64,000 bases of DNA from contig NZ_CP108442.1 in NCBI RefSeq assembly GCF_041435355.1, positions 3,844,001 to 3,908,000 on the forward strand, written 5' to 3'. The first letter of the stretch is position 1. Each line of letters opens with the position of its first letter. This DNA comes from Streptomyces sp. NBC_01276. Lineage in GTDB: Bacteria > Actinomycetota > Actinomycetes > Streptomycetales > Streptomycetaceae. Below are positions 1 through 8,818 of the stretch, one piece after another. Made by a program: the position numbers and the translations under genes. The notes beneath the pieces were generated by a model that was not told the origin of the DNA, did not search any database, and was given only the letters and a program-made list of their open reading frames with translations.

Positions 1-449
1 TGCTCCGGCAGGGCCAGGGCCATGGCGTTGACGGTGAAGTCGCGTCGGACCAGGTCCTGCTCGATGGAGTCGCCGTAGGAGACCTCGGGCTTGCGCGAGG
101 TGCGGTCGTACGCCTCGGAGCGGTACGTGGTCACCTCGATCTGGAAGCCGTCCTTCTGCGCGCCGACGGTGCCGAAGGCGATGCCGACGTCCCATACCGA
201 GTCGGCCCACGGCCGGACGATCTTCAGTACGTCCTGGGGACGGGCGTCGGTGGTGAAGTCGAGATCGTTGCCGAGACGCCCGAGCAGCGCGTCGCGGACG
301 GACCCGCCGACCAGGGCGAGACGGAAGCCCGCCTCCTGGAAACGGCGGCCGAGCTCGTCGGCGACAGGGGCGACCCGCAGCAGTTCGCTGACCGCGCGGC
401 GCTGCACCTGACTCAGGGCACTGGGGTTGTCTTCATTGGCGTTCGGCAC
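1..449 (-). CDS. cca: CCA tRNA nucleotidyltransferase, partial
   Basis: This is the N-terminal 149 codons of a class II CCA-adding enzyme, which adds or repairs the 3' CCA end of tRNAs in the cytoplasm; the rest lies beyond the left edge of the window. Visible motifs are the nucleotidyltransferase head LVGGSVRDALLG, the metal-binding LDFTTDA and the RRDFTVNAMAL motif. The GTG at 449 is chosen because translation from it starts MPNANEDNPSALSQVQRRAV, as in other Streptomyces homologues. An ATG at 436 is out of frame. The gene is divergent from the DUF6049 gene and shares a 184-bp upstream region with it. A functional CCA enzyme is expected, since the three tRNA genes in the window do not encode CCA. 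Confidence 0.9.
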   Translation of the reverse strand, partial: MPNANEDNPSALSQVQRRAVSELLRVAPVADELGRRFQEAGFRLALVGGSVRDALLGRLGNDLDFTTDARPQDVLKIVRPWADSVWDVGIAFGTVGAQKDGFQIEVTTYRSEAYDRTSRKPEVSYGDSIEQDLVRRDFTVNAMALALPE

Positions 450-633
450 AACAGAAAAGGGTACGTGGCCCGCCCGGCAGGGGCTCCCTCGTTTCCCGGC
501 GCCCCCGGTACCGGTGCCCCCGGCCCGTGGCGATCATGTGGAGCAAGGCGCGGCACTCGCGCACAGCGCACCTCGTTACCATTCGTGGACGCAGAAACGA
601 CGACCACTGACACTTCGAGGGACGGGCGAGCGC

Positions 634-2901
634 GTGGCCGAGGCGGCAGACATCCAAGGGGCGGCTCCCGCCCCTGCCCGGCGCCGGTGGCTGCGGCGGG
701 CGGTCGTCCTGCTGACCGGGACGCCGGTGCTGGCCGCCCTGATCTACGCCCCGGCCCCGCCGGCGCAGGCCGCAGACGGGTCCGTCGACGTCCAGCTGAC
801 CGAGGTGTCCCCCAGCGCTCCCGTCAAGAGCGACACGCTCACCATCCAGGGCAGCGTGGTCAACAACGGCCGCGAGACGATCAAGGGTGCCCACGTCGGA
901 CTGCGGGTGGGCCCCATGCTCGGCGACCGCTCGTCCATCGGCGAGGTGGCCGACCGGAAGGGCTTCCGGCCCGGGGTGGACCCGGGCGAGATCGATTCCG
1001 CCTTCGCCGTGAAGATCGACTCCCTGCCCTCGAAGGTCGACCAGCAGTTCACGATCAAGGTCCCGGTCAACAAGCTCGACCTGGGCGCGGACGGCGTGTA
1101 CCAGCTCGGCGTCTCCCTGTCCGGGATGACCGACAGCCGTCCGCACGAGCAGGTCCTGGGCATCCAGCGGACCTTCCTGCCCTGGCAGCCGGACCCCGCC
1201 GCGAAGCGCTCCTCCCTCACCTACGTGTGGCCGCTGATCTCCACCACGCATGTCACCGCCGAGACCGGCTCGGACGAGGTGCAGACCCCCGTCTTCCTCG
1301 ACGACTCCCTCGCCGACGAGCTGCGGCCCGGCGGCCGCCTGGAGCGGATGGTCTCGCTCGGCAGGGACCTCCCGGTCACCTGGGTCATCGACCCCGACCT
1401 GCTCACCACCGTCGACGCCATGGCCAAGGGGTACCGGGTCCGCAGCCCCGACCCCGACGGCAAGCCCGTGCAGGGCAGGAACAAGGCGCTGGCCGAGCAG
1501 TGGCTGAGCTCCCTGGAGACCGCCGTACAGGGCAAGAAGGTCGTCGCACTGCCCTTCGCCGACCCCGACATCGCCTCGCTCGCCCACCACGGCAAGGACG
1601 TCTCCGGCACCCTGGGCCAGCTGCGGCCCGCCACCGACAAGGCGAAGCAGGCCGTCGAGACGGTGCTCCACGTCACACCGTCCACCGACTTCTCCTGGCC
1701 CGTGGACGGGGCCATCGACCCGTCGATCGTCAACGTCGCCACCTCGGCCGGCGCGCACAACGTCCTGACCCGCAGCGACAGCCTCCAGGAGACGGGAACC
1801 CTCGGCTACGCCCCGAGCGCCGCCCGCCCGATCGGCGCGGGCACCACCGCCGTCGTCGCCGACGCCGACCTGTCCACCGCCTTCGACGGCGACATGGCCC
1901 GCGCCGGGAATTCCACGCTGGCCGTCCAGCAGTTCCTCGCCCACAGCCTCGCCCTCAACCTGCAGAACAGCGAAGAGCCCCGCAGCTACGTGGTCGCGCC
2001 CACGCGCAGGCCCACCGCCAGCCAGGTGGAGTCGATGGCGACCGCCCTGCGCGGTCTCCAGGCGGCCCGCTGGACGCAGCCCTCCGACCTGGAGGCGGCC
2101 GCCGCGGCGAAGCCCGACCCCGGGGCCGCGACCCAGGTCCCCGGCGCGGGCCAGTACCCCGAGGCCCTGAGCAAGCAGGAACTGCCGGTGTCGGCGTTCG
2201 AGCAGATCCGTACGACGCAGAACACCCTCGACCACTTCAAGGTCATCCTCACCGCGCCGGACCGCGTCGAGATCCCCTTCGGAAACACCACCAACCGGGA
2301 GATGTCGACCTCCTGGCGCGGCCGCCCGGACGAGGGCCGTGTCTACCGGGACCAGGTCCAGGACTACCTGATCGGACTCACGGACAAGGTCAAGGTCGTC
2401 CCCAAGTCGGACGCCACCCTGTCCGGGCACAGCGCGACCATCCCGGTCAGCGTCCAGAACAGCCTCGTCCAGGACGTCCACAACCTCGTACTGCGGGTGA
2501 AGTCCGCGAATCCCACCCGTCTGACGATCGGCGACGGCGGTGAGGACGAGCAGGAGGTCTCCGTCCAAGGGGGCCACAGCCAGACGGTAAAGTTCACCGC
2601 CAACGCCACGGCGAGCGGCCCGGTCGAGGTCACTGCGCGGCTCTTCACCAAGGACGGCGTGCCGTACGGCAAGGAACGCAGGTTCACCGTCGACGCCACC
2701 GAGGTCACCCCCACCGTCATGCTCGTCATCGCGGGCGGTGTGCTCCTCCTGGTCCTGGCGGGCATCAAGATGTACGCCAGCCGCAAGCGCGTCGCCGCGC
2801 GCGCGGTCGCCGAGGAGAGCACGCAGCCGAGTGACGTGTCCACGGACACCGGACCGCAAAGCACCGAGGGGTCCGGGACGAGTGAGACAGTGGACCGTTG
2901 A
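634..2901 (+). CDS. DUF6049 family membrane-anchored secreted protein
   Basis: A conserved actinobacterial protein of unknown function, about 755 aa from the GTG at 634. The reading frame stays open upstream, but GTG 634 has a purine-rich leader and directly precedes a basic N-terminus (RRRWLRR) and a hydrophobic signal segment ending in AQA at about residue 46. The long exported part carries a CARDB-like beta-sandwich near its start (NNGRETIKGAHVGLRV) and another near its end. One C-terminal membrane helix (about residues 693-713) is followed by a short basic cytoplasmic tail. In Mycobacterium tuberculosis a comparable large membrane protein sits just before the MviN/MurJ gene. The position 46 bp upstream of murJ suggests cotranscription and an envelope role, which is inference. 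Confidence 0.85.
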   Translation: MAEAADIQGAAPAPARRRWLRRAVVLLTGTPVLAALIYAPAPPAQAADGSVDVQLTEVSPSAPVKSDTLTIQGSVVNNGRETIKGAHVGLRVGPMLGDRSSIGEVADRKGFRPGVDPGEIDSAFAVKIDSLPSKVDQQFTIKVPVNKLDLGADGVYQLGVSLSGMTDSRPHEQVLGIQRTFLPWQPDPAAKRSSLTYVWPLISTTHVTAETGSDEVQTPVFLDDSLADELRPGGRLERMVSLGRDLPVTWVIDPDLLTTVDAMAKGYRVRSPDPDGKPVQGRNKALAEQWLSSLETAVQGKKVVALPFADPDIASLAHHGKDVSGTLGQLRPATDKAKQAVETVLHVTPSTDFSWPVDGAIDPSIVNVATSAGAHNVLTRSDSLQETGTLGYAPSAARPIGAGTTAVVADADLSTAFDGDMARAGNSTLAVQQFLAHSLALNLQNSEEPRSYVVAPTRRPTASQVESMATALRGLQAARWTQPSDLEAAAAAKPDPGAATQVPGAGQYPEALSKQELPVSAFEQIRTTQNTLDHFKVILTAPDRVEIPFGNTTNREMSTSWRGRPDEGRVYRDQVQDYLIGLTDKVKVVPKSDATLSGHSATIPVSVQNSLVQDVHNLVLRVKSANPTRLTIGDGGEDEQEVSVQGGHSQTVKFTANATASGPVEVTARLFTKDGVPYGKERRFTVDATEVTPTVMLVIAGGVLLLVLAGIKMYASRKRVAARAVAEESTQPSDVSTDTGPQSTEGSGTSETVDR

Positions 2902-2947
2902 GCGATGCCGTGGCCGGTCGGCCTGGGGACGATGAGGTGGGGTTGCG

Positions 2948-5122
2948 ATGAACGCGCCGTACGACGGTGACCGCGCGCAGGGCACTGGTGGGCCAACGCC
3001 CCCCCAGGGCACTGCTCCGGGCGCTCCGGTGCCCGGGCAGGTTCCCGCACCCGCGCCCGCGCCGGACCACGACCCGTATGTCCAGGACGCCTACGACTAC
3101 GACCCCTACCGGGGGCAGGACCTGTCGGCCCAGGATCCCGTCGCCGAGGTCCTCTACGACCGCGCCTCGCACCCCCCGCCGCCGCCGGGCACCTACCAGG
3201 AGCCGGGTCCGCTCTACGCCGCCCCGCAGGCCCCCTCGCACGGCCCCGACCCGCGCGTGTGGGCCCAGACCCCGCCGCCCGAGCCCGACGGCCCCTCACG
3301 CCACCTGCCGTACGGCGACCACGCGACGACGACGCAGTTCGTCGGGGTGGACTCGCTCATGACGGAGGCCGCGGAGGAGCAGCCGGCGGCCGACGCCTTC
3401 ACCCACCTCTACCGCGACCAGCAGGCCGCTCCGGGCACCCCGGCCCAGGAGGCACCCGTCGCGGCCCCCGCGCCGACCAAGCCCGCCGGGCGGGCCTCCA
3501 GCCTGCTCAAGTCGAGCGCCCTCATGGCGGCCGGCACGATCGTCTCGCGCATCACCGGCTTCGCCCGCACCCTGGTCATCGCGGGCGCCATCGGCGTCGC
3601 CACCCTCAACGACTCCTACCAGGTCGCCAACACCCTGCCGACGATGATCTACGTCCTCGTCGGCGGCGGCGCCCTCAACGCCGTCTTCATCCCGCAGCTC
3701 GTGCGCGCCATGAAGAACGACGAGGACGGTGGCGAGGCCTACGCCAACCGCCTGCTCACCCTCGTCATCACCCTGCTCGGCGCGGTCACCACCGTCTGTG
3801 TCCTCGCGGCCCCGCTCTTCATCCGCATGATGTCGCCGACGATCGCCGGCGACCCGAAGCGCCTCGACGTCGCCGTGGCCTTCGCCCACTACTGCCTGCC
3901 CACGATGTTCTTCATGGGCGTCCACGTGGTGCTCGGTCAGATCCTCAACGCCCGGGGCCGGTTCGGCGCGATGATGTGGACCCCGGTCCTCAACAACATC
4001 GTCGTCATCGCCACCTTCGGCGCCTTCATCTGGGCCTTCGGCGGGTTCACCGCCTCCGGCGTCTCGGAGGCGACCATCACCGCCGAGGGCGTCCGCCTCC
4101 TCGGCATCGGCACCCTGCTCGGCCTCGCGGTCCAGTCCCTCGCGATGCTGCCCTACCTGCGCGACGCCGGCTTCAAGCCGCGCCTGCGCTTCGACTGGAA
4201 GGGCCACGGCCTCGGCAAGGCGGCCGGCCTGGCCAAGTGGACGTTCTTCTTCGTCCTCGCCAACCAGATCGGCCTCGTCGTCGTCACCCAGCTCGCCACC
4301 GCGGCCGGCACGGCCGCCGAGAAGCAGGGACACGGCGGTACCGGCATCACCGCCTACAACTACGCGCTGCTGCTGTGGCAGATGCCGCAGGCCATCATCA
4401 CCGTCTCCGTCATGACGGCCGTCCTGCCGCGCATCTCCCGCTCCGCCCACGACGGCGATGCCGCCGCGGTCCGCGACGACATCTCCTACGGCCTGCGCAC
4501 CTCGGCCGTCGCCATCGTGCCCTGCGCCTTCGCGTTCCTCGCGCTCGGCGTCCCGATGGCCACCCTGCTCTACGCGAGCGCCGGCAAGGACGCCGTGAAC
4601 ATCGGCTACGTCCTGATGGCCTTCGGCCTCGGCCTGATCCCGTACTCCGTCCAGTACGTAGTCCTGCGCGGGTTCTACGCCTACGAGGACACCCGGACCC
4701 CCTTCTACAACACCGTCATCGTCGCGGCCGTCAACGCCGGTGTCTCCGTACTCGCCTACTTCGTCCTGCCCGCCCGCTGGGCGGTCGTGGGCATGGCCGC
4801 CGCGTACGGCCTCGGCTACGTGGTCGGCGTCGGCGTGGCCTGGCGGCGCCTCAAGACCCGTCTCGGCGGCGACCTCGACGGCGCCCACGTGATGCGGACC
4901 TACACCCGGCTGATCGGCGCCTGCGTGCCAGCCGCCGCGGTGGCGGGCGGCGTCGCCTACGGCATCACCCACTGGCTGGGCAGCGGAGCCGCCGGTTCCC
5001 TCGTCTCCCTGATCGGCGGCGGCATCGCGCTCGGCGCGGTCTTCCTGATCGCCGCGAAGCGGATGAGGATCGAAGAGCTCAACTCCATGGTCGGAATGGT
5101 CCGCGGACGACTGGGCCGCTGA
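2948..5122 (+). CDS. murJ: MurJ lipid II flippase
   Basis: This is the MOP-superfamily flippase (MviN/MurJ) that moves lipid II across the cytoplasmic membrane for peptidoglycan synthesis. The membrane core starts near residue 185 (LLKSSALMAAGTIVSRITGF, the first helix with the conserved SRITGF turn) and continues as about 14 hydrophobic segments to the end. Before it lies an unusually long, proline- and tyrosine-rich cytoplasmic extension (YDYDPYRG, YGDHATTTQF) that enteric MurJ lacks. ATG 2948 follows an AGGTGGGG ribosome-binding site. Mycobacterial MviN carries a C-terminal pseudokinase and discoidin-like domain; here those domains are in the next gene, so the mycobacterial protein is split. 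The 724-aa length fits streptomycete homologues. Confidence 0.95.
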   Translation: MNAPYDGDRAQGTGGPTPPQGTAPGAPVPGQVPAPAPAPDHDPYVQDAYDYDPYRGQDLSAQDPVAEVLYDRASHPPPPPGTYQEPGPLYAAPQAPSHGPDPRVWAQTPPPEPDGPSRHLPYGDHATTTQFVGVDSLMTEAAEEQPAADAFTHLYRDQQAAPGTPAQEAPVAAPAPTKPAGRASSLLKSSALMAAGTIVSRITGFARTLVIAGAIGVATLNDSYQVANTLPTMIYVLVGGGALNAVFIPQLVRAMKNDEDGGEAYANRLLTLVITLLGAVTTVCVLAAPLFIRMMSPTIAGDPKRLDVAVAFAHYCLPTMFFMGVHVVLGQILNARGRFGAMMWTPVLNNIVVIATFGAFIWAFGGFTASGVSEATITAEGVRLLGIGTLLGLAVQSLAMLPYLRDAGFKPRLRFDWKGHGLGKAAGLAKWTFFFVLANQIGLVVVTQLATAAGTAAEKQGHGGTGITAYNYALLLWQMPQAIITVSVMTAVLPRISRSAHDGDAAAVRDDISYGLRTSAVAIVPCAFAFLALGVPMATLLYASAGKDAVNIGYVLMAFGLGLIPYSVQYVVLRGFYAYEDTRTPFYNTVIVAAVNAGVSVLAYFVLPARWAVVGMAAAYGLGYVVGVGVAWRRLKTRLGGDLDGAHVMRTYTRLIGACVPAAAVAGGVAYGITHWLGSGAAGSLVSLIGGGIALGAVFLIAAKRMRIEELNSMVGMVRGRLGR

Positions 5123-5248
5123 TGCGAAGACCCGTTGACGGACCGGACCCCGATCGCGTGTCGTGCAGAGCGCCGGACTGTGGGCACAATTGGCATGGCT
5201 TCGCAGACTGGCCGACAGCGCGCAACGGATGGGGAGGCAGGGACGACG

Positions 5249-6970
5249 GTGGCGGAACGTAGCACGGCTGCCGTCGACGTGGCCGACAACAGCGGCGAAG
5301 AGCCGCTGACCGCACACGCGGTCAAGGCCACGGCCGACGGGGTGGACACCCAGAACGGACGAGCCGCGGACGGACCCATGCCCGAGAAGGACGGCGAACG
5401 CAGAAGTGCGGCCCCCACGGCCGCACCCGAACTCCACAGCGGCCACAAGCTGGCGAGGCGCTACCGGCTGGAGGAGTGCGTCACCCGTCTGGACGGATTC
5501 AGCAGCTGGCGGGCGATGGACGAGAAGCTCCGCCGCGCGGTGGGCGTCCACCTGCTCCCGGCCGACCACCCCCGGGCCCGCACGGTACTCGCCGCCGCCC
5601 GCTCCTCCGCCCTGCTCGGCGACCCCCGGTTCGTCCAGGTCCTCGACGCCGTGGAGGAGAACGACCTCGTCTACGTCGTCCACGAGTGGCTGCCCGACGC
5701 CACCGAGCTCACCGCCCTCCTCGCGGCCGGCCCGCTGGAGCCCCACGACGCCTACCAGCTGGTCAGCCAGGTCTCCCAGGCCATGGCCGCCGCCCACCGC
5801 GAGGGCCTGGCGCACCTGCGCCTGACGCCCAGCGCGATACTGCGCACCTCCACCGGTCAGTACCGCATCCGCGGCCTCGCCGTGAACGCCGCCCTGCGCG
5901 GCATCACCAGCGAGACCCCGCAGCGGGCCGACACCGAGGCCATCGGCGCACTGCTGTACGCCGCCCTCACCCAGCGCTGGCCGTACGAGGACGACGCGTA
6001 CGGCCTGCGCGGCCTGCCCAAGGGCGTCGGCCTGCTCGCCCCCGACCAGGTCCGGGCCGGTGTCCACCGGGGTCTCGGCGAACTCGCCATGCGCGCCCTG
6101 GCCAACGACGGCGCCACCGCCTCCCGTCAGGAGCCCGCCTGCACCACGCCGGAGGAGCTCTCCAAGGCCGTCGCCGCGATGCCCCGCATCCGGCCGCCCG
6201 AGCCCGCCTTCACGGCCCCTCCGGAGTACCAGCACACCACCTACCAGCAGGGCAGCTACGGCCGCCCGGCGCCCATCGGCGCACCCACCACCCAGGTGGC
6301 CCCGGTCCTGCCGCCGCCGCCCCCGCTGCAGAGCCGCACCGGCCGCGCCCTCAAGTGGAGCGTCGCCGCCCTCCTGATCGCCGCCCTCGGCCTGGGCAGT
6401 TGGCAGCTCGCGGACGCGCTCCTGGGCCACGGGAAGCAGGGCACCGGCGAGACCCCGCGCACCCAGCAGCAGAAGACGGACGACAGCCCGGAGAAGAAGG
6501 ACCCCGTCCCACTCTCGATCAAGGGAGCCGCGGAGTACTACCCGGACGGCACCCCGCAGAACGCCGACGGGGTCTCCAAGACCCTCGACGGGGACAGCTC
6601 GACCTACTGGCGCACCAAGAGCTTCCTCGACGGCCCCGAGGTCAAGATCAAGTCCGGTGTCGGCATCATCTACGACCTCGGTTCCGAGCGAGAGGTCAGT
6701 GCCGCCTCGATAGGGCTGAGGTTCGCGGGGGACCACACCACGCTGGCGCTGTACGCGACCGACTCCATGCACCCCGGCAAGCCGGTCAAGGAGTCCAAGA
6801 AGATCGCGGGCACGACGACCAACGACACCACGGTCAACCTGTCCACCGACAACCCGGTCAAGACGCGTTACGTGCTCCTGTGGATCACCGCCATGCCACA
6901 GGCGCCCTACGACGACTACAGCAGCGCCGGGTTCAAGCAGGGCATCACGGACGTGAAGTTCAAGGGCTGA
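5249..6970 (+). CDS. membrane pseudokinase with C-terminal discoidin-like domain
   Basis: About 573 aa from GTG 5249, which follows a GGGGAGGCAGGG ribosome-binding site; an in-frame ATG at 5195 is an alternative. Residues 60-330 resemble a Ser/Thr kinase fold (LARRYRLEECVTRLDGFSSW, then VGVHLLPADH), but the beta-3 lysine, the HRD aspartate (HLRLTPSAIL instead) and the DFG motif are all missing, so it should not phosphorylate. One membrane helix lies at about 367-387 and an exported NPCBM/discoidin-like domain (TLDGDSSTYWRTKSF) at about 425-573. This matches the C-terminal half of mycobacterial MviN, whose pseudokinase, once phosphorylated by PknB, recruits FhaA. By analogy it may regulate the adjacent MurJ, and FhaA is encoded 46 kb away in this window. 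The binding role here is inference. Confidence 0.85.
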   Translation: MAERSTAAVDVADNSGEEPLTAHAVKATADGVDTQNGRAADGPMPEKDGERRSAAPTAAPELHSGHKLARRYRLEECVTRLDGFSSWRAMDEKLRRAVGVHLLPADHPRARTVLAAARSSALLGDPRFVQVLDAVEENDLVYVVHEWLPDATELTALLAAGPLEPHDAYQLVSQVSQAMAAAHREGLAHLRLTPSAILRTSTGQYRIRGLAVNAALRGITSETPQRADTEAIGALLYAALTQRWPYEDDAYGLRGLPKGVGLLAPDQVRAGVHRGLGELAMRALANDGATASRQEPACTTPEELSKAVAAMPRIRPPEPAFTAPPEYQHTTYQQGSYGRPAPIGAPTTQVAPVLPPPPPLQSRTGRALKWSVAALLIAALGLGSWQLADALLGHGKQGTGETPRTQQQKTDDSPEKKDPVPLSIKGAAEYYPDGTPQNADGVSKTLDGDSSTYWRTKSFLDGPEVKIKSGVGIIYDLGSEREVSAASIGLRFAGDHTTLALYATDSMHPGKPVKESKKIAGTTTNDTTVNLSTDNPVKTRYVLLWITAMPQAPYDDYSSAGFKQGITDVKFKG

Positions 6971-6996
6971 CGCACGCCAGGGGAGGGGGCTCACCG

Positions 6997-7707
6997 TTGG
7001 ACGAAGCCGCGACCGGCGACCGCAGCGACCAGGAACTCCTGGCGTCGCACGTCGACGGTGACCCCCACGCCTTCGGTGAGCTCGTACGCCGCCACCGCGA
7101 CCGGCTGTGGGCCGTCGCGCTGCGCACCCTCGGCGACCGGGAGGAGGCCGCCGACGCCGTCCAGGACGCGCTCGTCTCCGCCTACCGGGCCGCCCACACC
7201 TTCCGCGGCGACTCGGCCGTGACCACCTGGCTGCACCGGATCACCGTCAACGCCTGCCTCGACCGTGCGCGCAAGGCCGCCTCCCGCCGCACCTCGCCGC
7301 TCGACGACACGGACCGGCTGGAGCGCCTCCTGGAGCCCCACGAGTCCGCCGAGGCCCCCGCGGAGCGCCAGGACCTCCACCGCCAGCTCCTGGCCGCCCT
7401 CAGCACCCTCCCGGCCGATCAGCGGGCCGCGCTCGTCCTCGTCGACATGCAGGGATACCCCGTCGCGGAGGCCGCCCGGGTCCTCGGCGTGCCCTCCGGC
7501 ACCGTGAAGAGCCGGTGCGCGCGCGGCCGGGCGAAACTCCTCCCGATGCTCACTCATCTGCGCACGAATGCCGGGGATAACACCGCCACCGAGCGGGGAA
7601 GGAACCGGACGCCGGGGACACCCGTCCCACCTGCGGCAGACTCCAGGGATTCCCGGCCGAGGGATCCGGACCCAGACGTTGTGAAGGGCGGAGGTGGACG
7701 ACCGTGA
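6997..7707 (+). CDS. sigM: ECF RNA polymerase sigma factor SigM
   Basis: An ECF-family sigma factor of about 236 aa. Region 2 (about residues 10-92) holds DPHAFGELVRRHRDRLW and the WLHRITVNACLDRARK end. Region 4 (about 126-182) holds LPADQRAALVLVDMQGYP and the helix-turn-helix GVPSGTVKSRCARGRAKL. A roughly 50-residue tail after region 4 is rich in Pro, Arg and Asp. The TTG at 6997 is chosen because GGGAGGGGG ends 7 bp before it. The stop overlaps the rsmA start by four bases (GTGA), indicating translational coupling with its anti-sigma factor. The same block (sigM, anti-sigma, trxB, trxA) exists in mycobacteria. Confidence 0.92.
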   Translation: MDEAATGDRSDQELLASHVDGDPHAFGELVRRHRDRLWAVALRTLGDREEAADAVQDALVSAYRAAHTFRGDSAVTTWLHRITVNACLDRARKAASRRTSPLDDTDRLERLLEPHESAEAPAERQDLHRQLLAALSTLPADQRAALVLVDMQGYPVAEAARVLGVPSGTVKSRCARGRAKLLPMLTHLRTNAGDNTATERGRNRTPGTPVPPAADSRDSRPRDPDPDVVKGGGGRP

Positions 7708-8672
7708 CCCCGACGACCGGCACTGCCGGCACGATCCGGCACCCGGAGGTCTCCGAGATCTCCGACCTGACCGAAGGGCTGCTCTCCCCGTCCCGGACCG
7801 CCGAAGTGCGCCGGCACCTCGATGACTGCTCCCTGTGCGCCGACGTCCGTGCCTCCCTCGACGAGATCCGGTCCCTCCTCGGCACCCTCCCGGGGCCGCC
7901 CCGGATGCCTTCCGCCGTCGCCGGACGCATCGACGCCGCGCTGGCGGCCGAGGCTCTCCTGGATGCCACGGCCTCTCGCGCCGCCACTCCCGCATCCGCC
8001 CCCGAACCCCGAGCCGATGTCGAAGACGGGGCTGAGGCCGATACGGACGCCCGTGGCGATGTTTCACGTGAAACACCGGCACCCGCGTCCGGCCGGACCG
8101 GGGCCCTGCGGCCCTCCGGTCACCCGTCCGGCCCAACCGGTCCGGGCCGGCGCCGCGCACGCCGCCGGATCGCCGTCCTCGCGGGCCTGACGGGGGCGGC
8201 CGCCTGCGTACTCGGCATCTATCTCTTCGGCGGCCTCACCGGCACCGGCTCCCACGACAACGCCACCCACGCCACGGCCAGCGCCGCCGCCCGGTCCGCG
8301 GACACCGGCGGATACACCGCTCAGGGGCTCCGTGGGAACGTCCAGCGGCTCCTCGCCACGGCGGCCGAGGGGCAGTCCAACAAGACCATGGGCCTGGACA
8401 CCACCTCCCCGGAGCAGGCCCCCTCCGACCGGCAGGCATCACCGGGGCCCGTGTCGGTCCCGCCGTGCGTCCAGCGGTCCACCGGCCGCACCGAAGTCCC
8501 GCTCGCCTCCGAGCGCGGCAGCTACCAGGGCACGCCCGTCTACCTCCTCGTGCTTCCGCATCCGGATGACCCGTCTCTGGCGGACGCCTACCTCGTGCCT
8601 GCGGGCTGCGCCGACGATCCGGCGCAGGCCCCCGAAAAGCCCCTTCTGACCAGCACCTATCCCCGGAGCTGA
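7704..8672 (+). CDS. rsmA: anti-sigma factor RsmA
   Basis: Membrane-associated anti-sigma factor for SigM, 322 aa. The N-terminal cytoplasmic domain carries the zinc-finger anti-sigma signature H-x3-C-x2-C ([10 protein letters not shown], about residues 38-45). One membrane helix (about 155-178, [20 protein letters not shown]) is followed by an exported C-terminal domain. The S. coelicolor homologue has been reported to bind a [2Fe-2S] cluster. The disordered linker at residues 119-124 reads DVSRET because a perfect parS site is embedded in frame at 8061-8074, using codons (GTT, TCA) that are otherwise uncommon here. The GTG start overlaps the sigM stop. A promoter for trxB lies immediately downstream. 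Confidence 0.9.
   Translation: MTPTTGTAGTIRHPEVSEISDLTEGLLSPSRTAEVRRHLDDCSLCADVRASLDEIRSLLGTLPGPPRMPSAVAGRIDAALAAEALLDATASRAATPASAPEPRADVEDGAEADTDARGDVSRETPAPASGRTGALRPSGHPSGPTGPGRRRARRRIAVLAGLTGAAACVLGIYLFGGLTGTGSHDNATHATASAAARSADTGGYTAQGLRGNVQRLLATAAEGQSNKTMGLDTTSPEQAPSDRQASPGPVSVPPCVQRSTGRTEVPLASERGSYQGTPVYLLVLPHPDDPSLADAYLVPAGCADDPAQAPEKPLLTSTYPRS
8061..8074. other. parS: parS site (perfect), inside rsmA
   Basis: GTTTCACGTGAAAC, the 14-bp palindrome bound by ParB in Streptomyces. It lies inside the rsmA coding sequence, about 11 kb from oriC, and is read in frame as VSRET. Confidence 0.95.
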
Positions 8673-8722
8673 TGGATTCGGGAGCCGAACCGGGCACGTT
8701 CGCGGCCGGAGGCGGATCTGAG

Positions 8723-8749
8723 GGGAATGCTCGCGCCGTAGGATCCGTT
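8723..8749 (+). promoter_or_regulatory. SigR-type promoter of trxBA
   Basis: GGGAAT at 8723-8728 and GTT at 8747-8749 are separated by exactly 18 bp. This matches the GGGAAT-N18/19-GTT consensus of the thiol-stress sigma factor SigR, whose classical target in S. coelicolor is trxBA. It sits 70 bp before the trxB start in the 146-bp rsmA-trxB gap, so trxBA can be induced by disulfide stress independently of the upstream sigM-rsmA transcript. Confidence 0.85.
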
Positions 8750-8818
8750 GGGTGGGGTGAGAGTCCGCACCGGCCCCCGGTAGGCACCCAGAAGTCCGCA
8801 GAGACGAGGAAAGAACCC

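Noticed and set aside
3296..6994. 1232-codon open frame on the minus strand
   Set aside because: It runs antisense to murJ and the pseudokinase gene, shows no domain, and has shadow-type composition.
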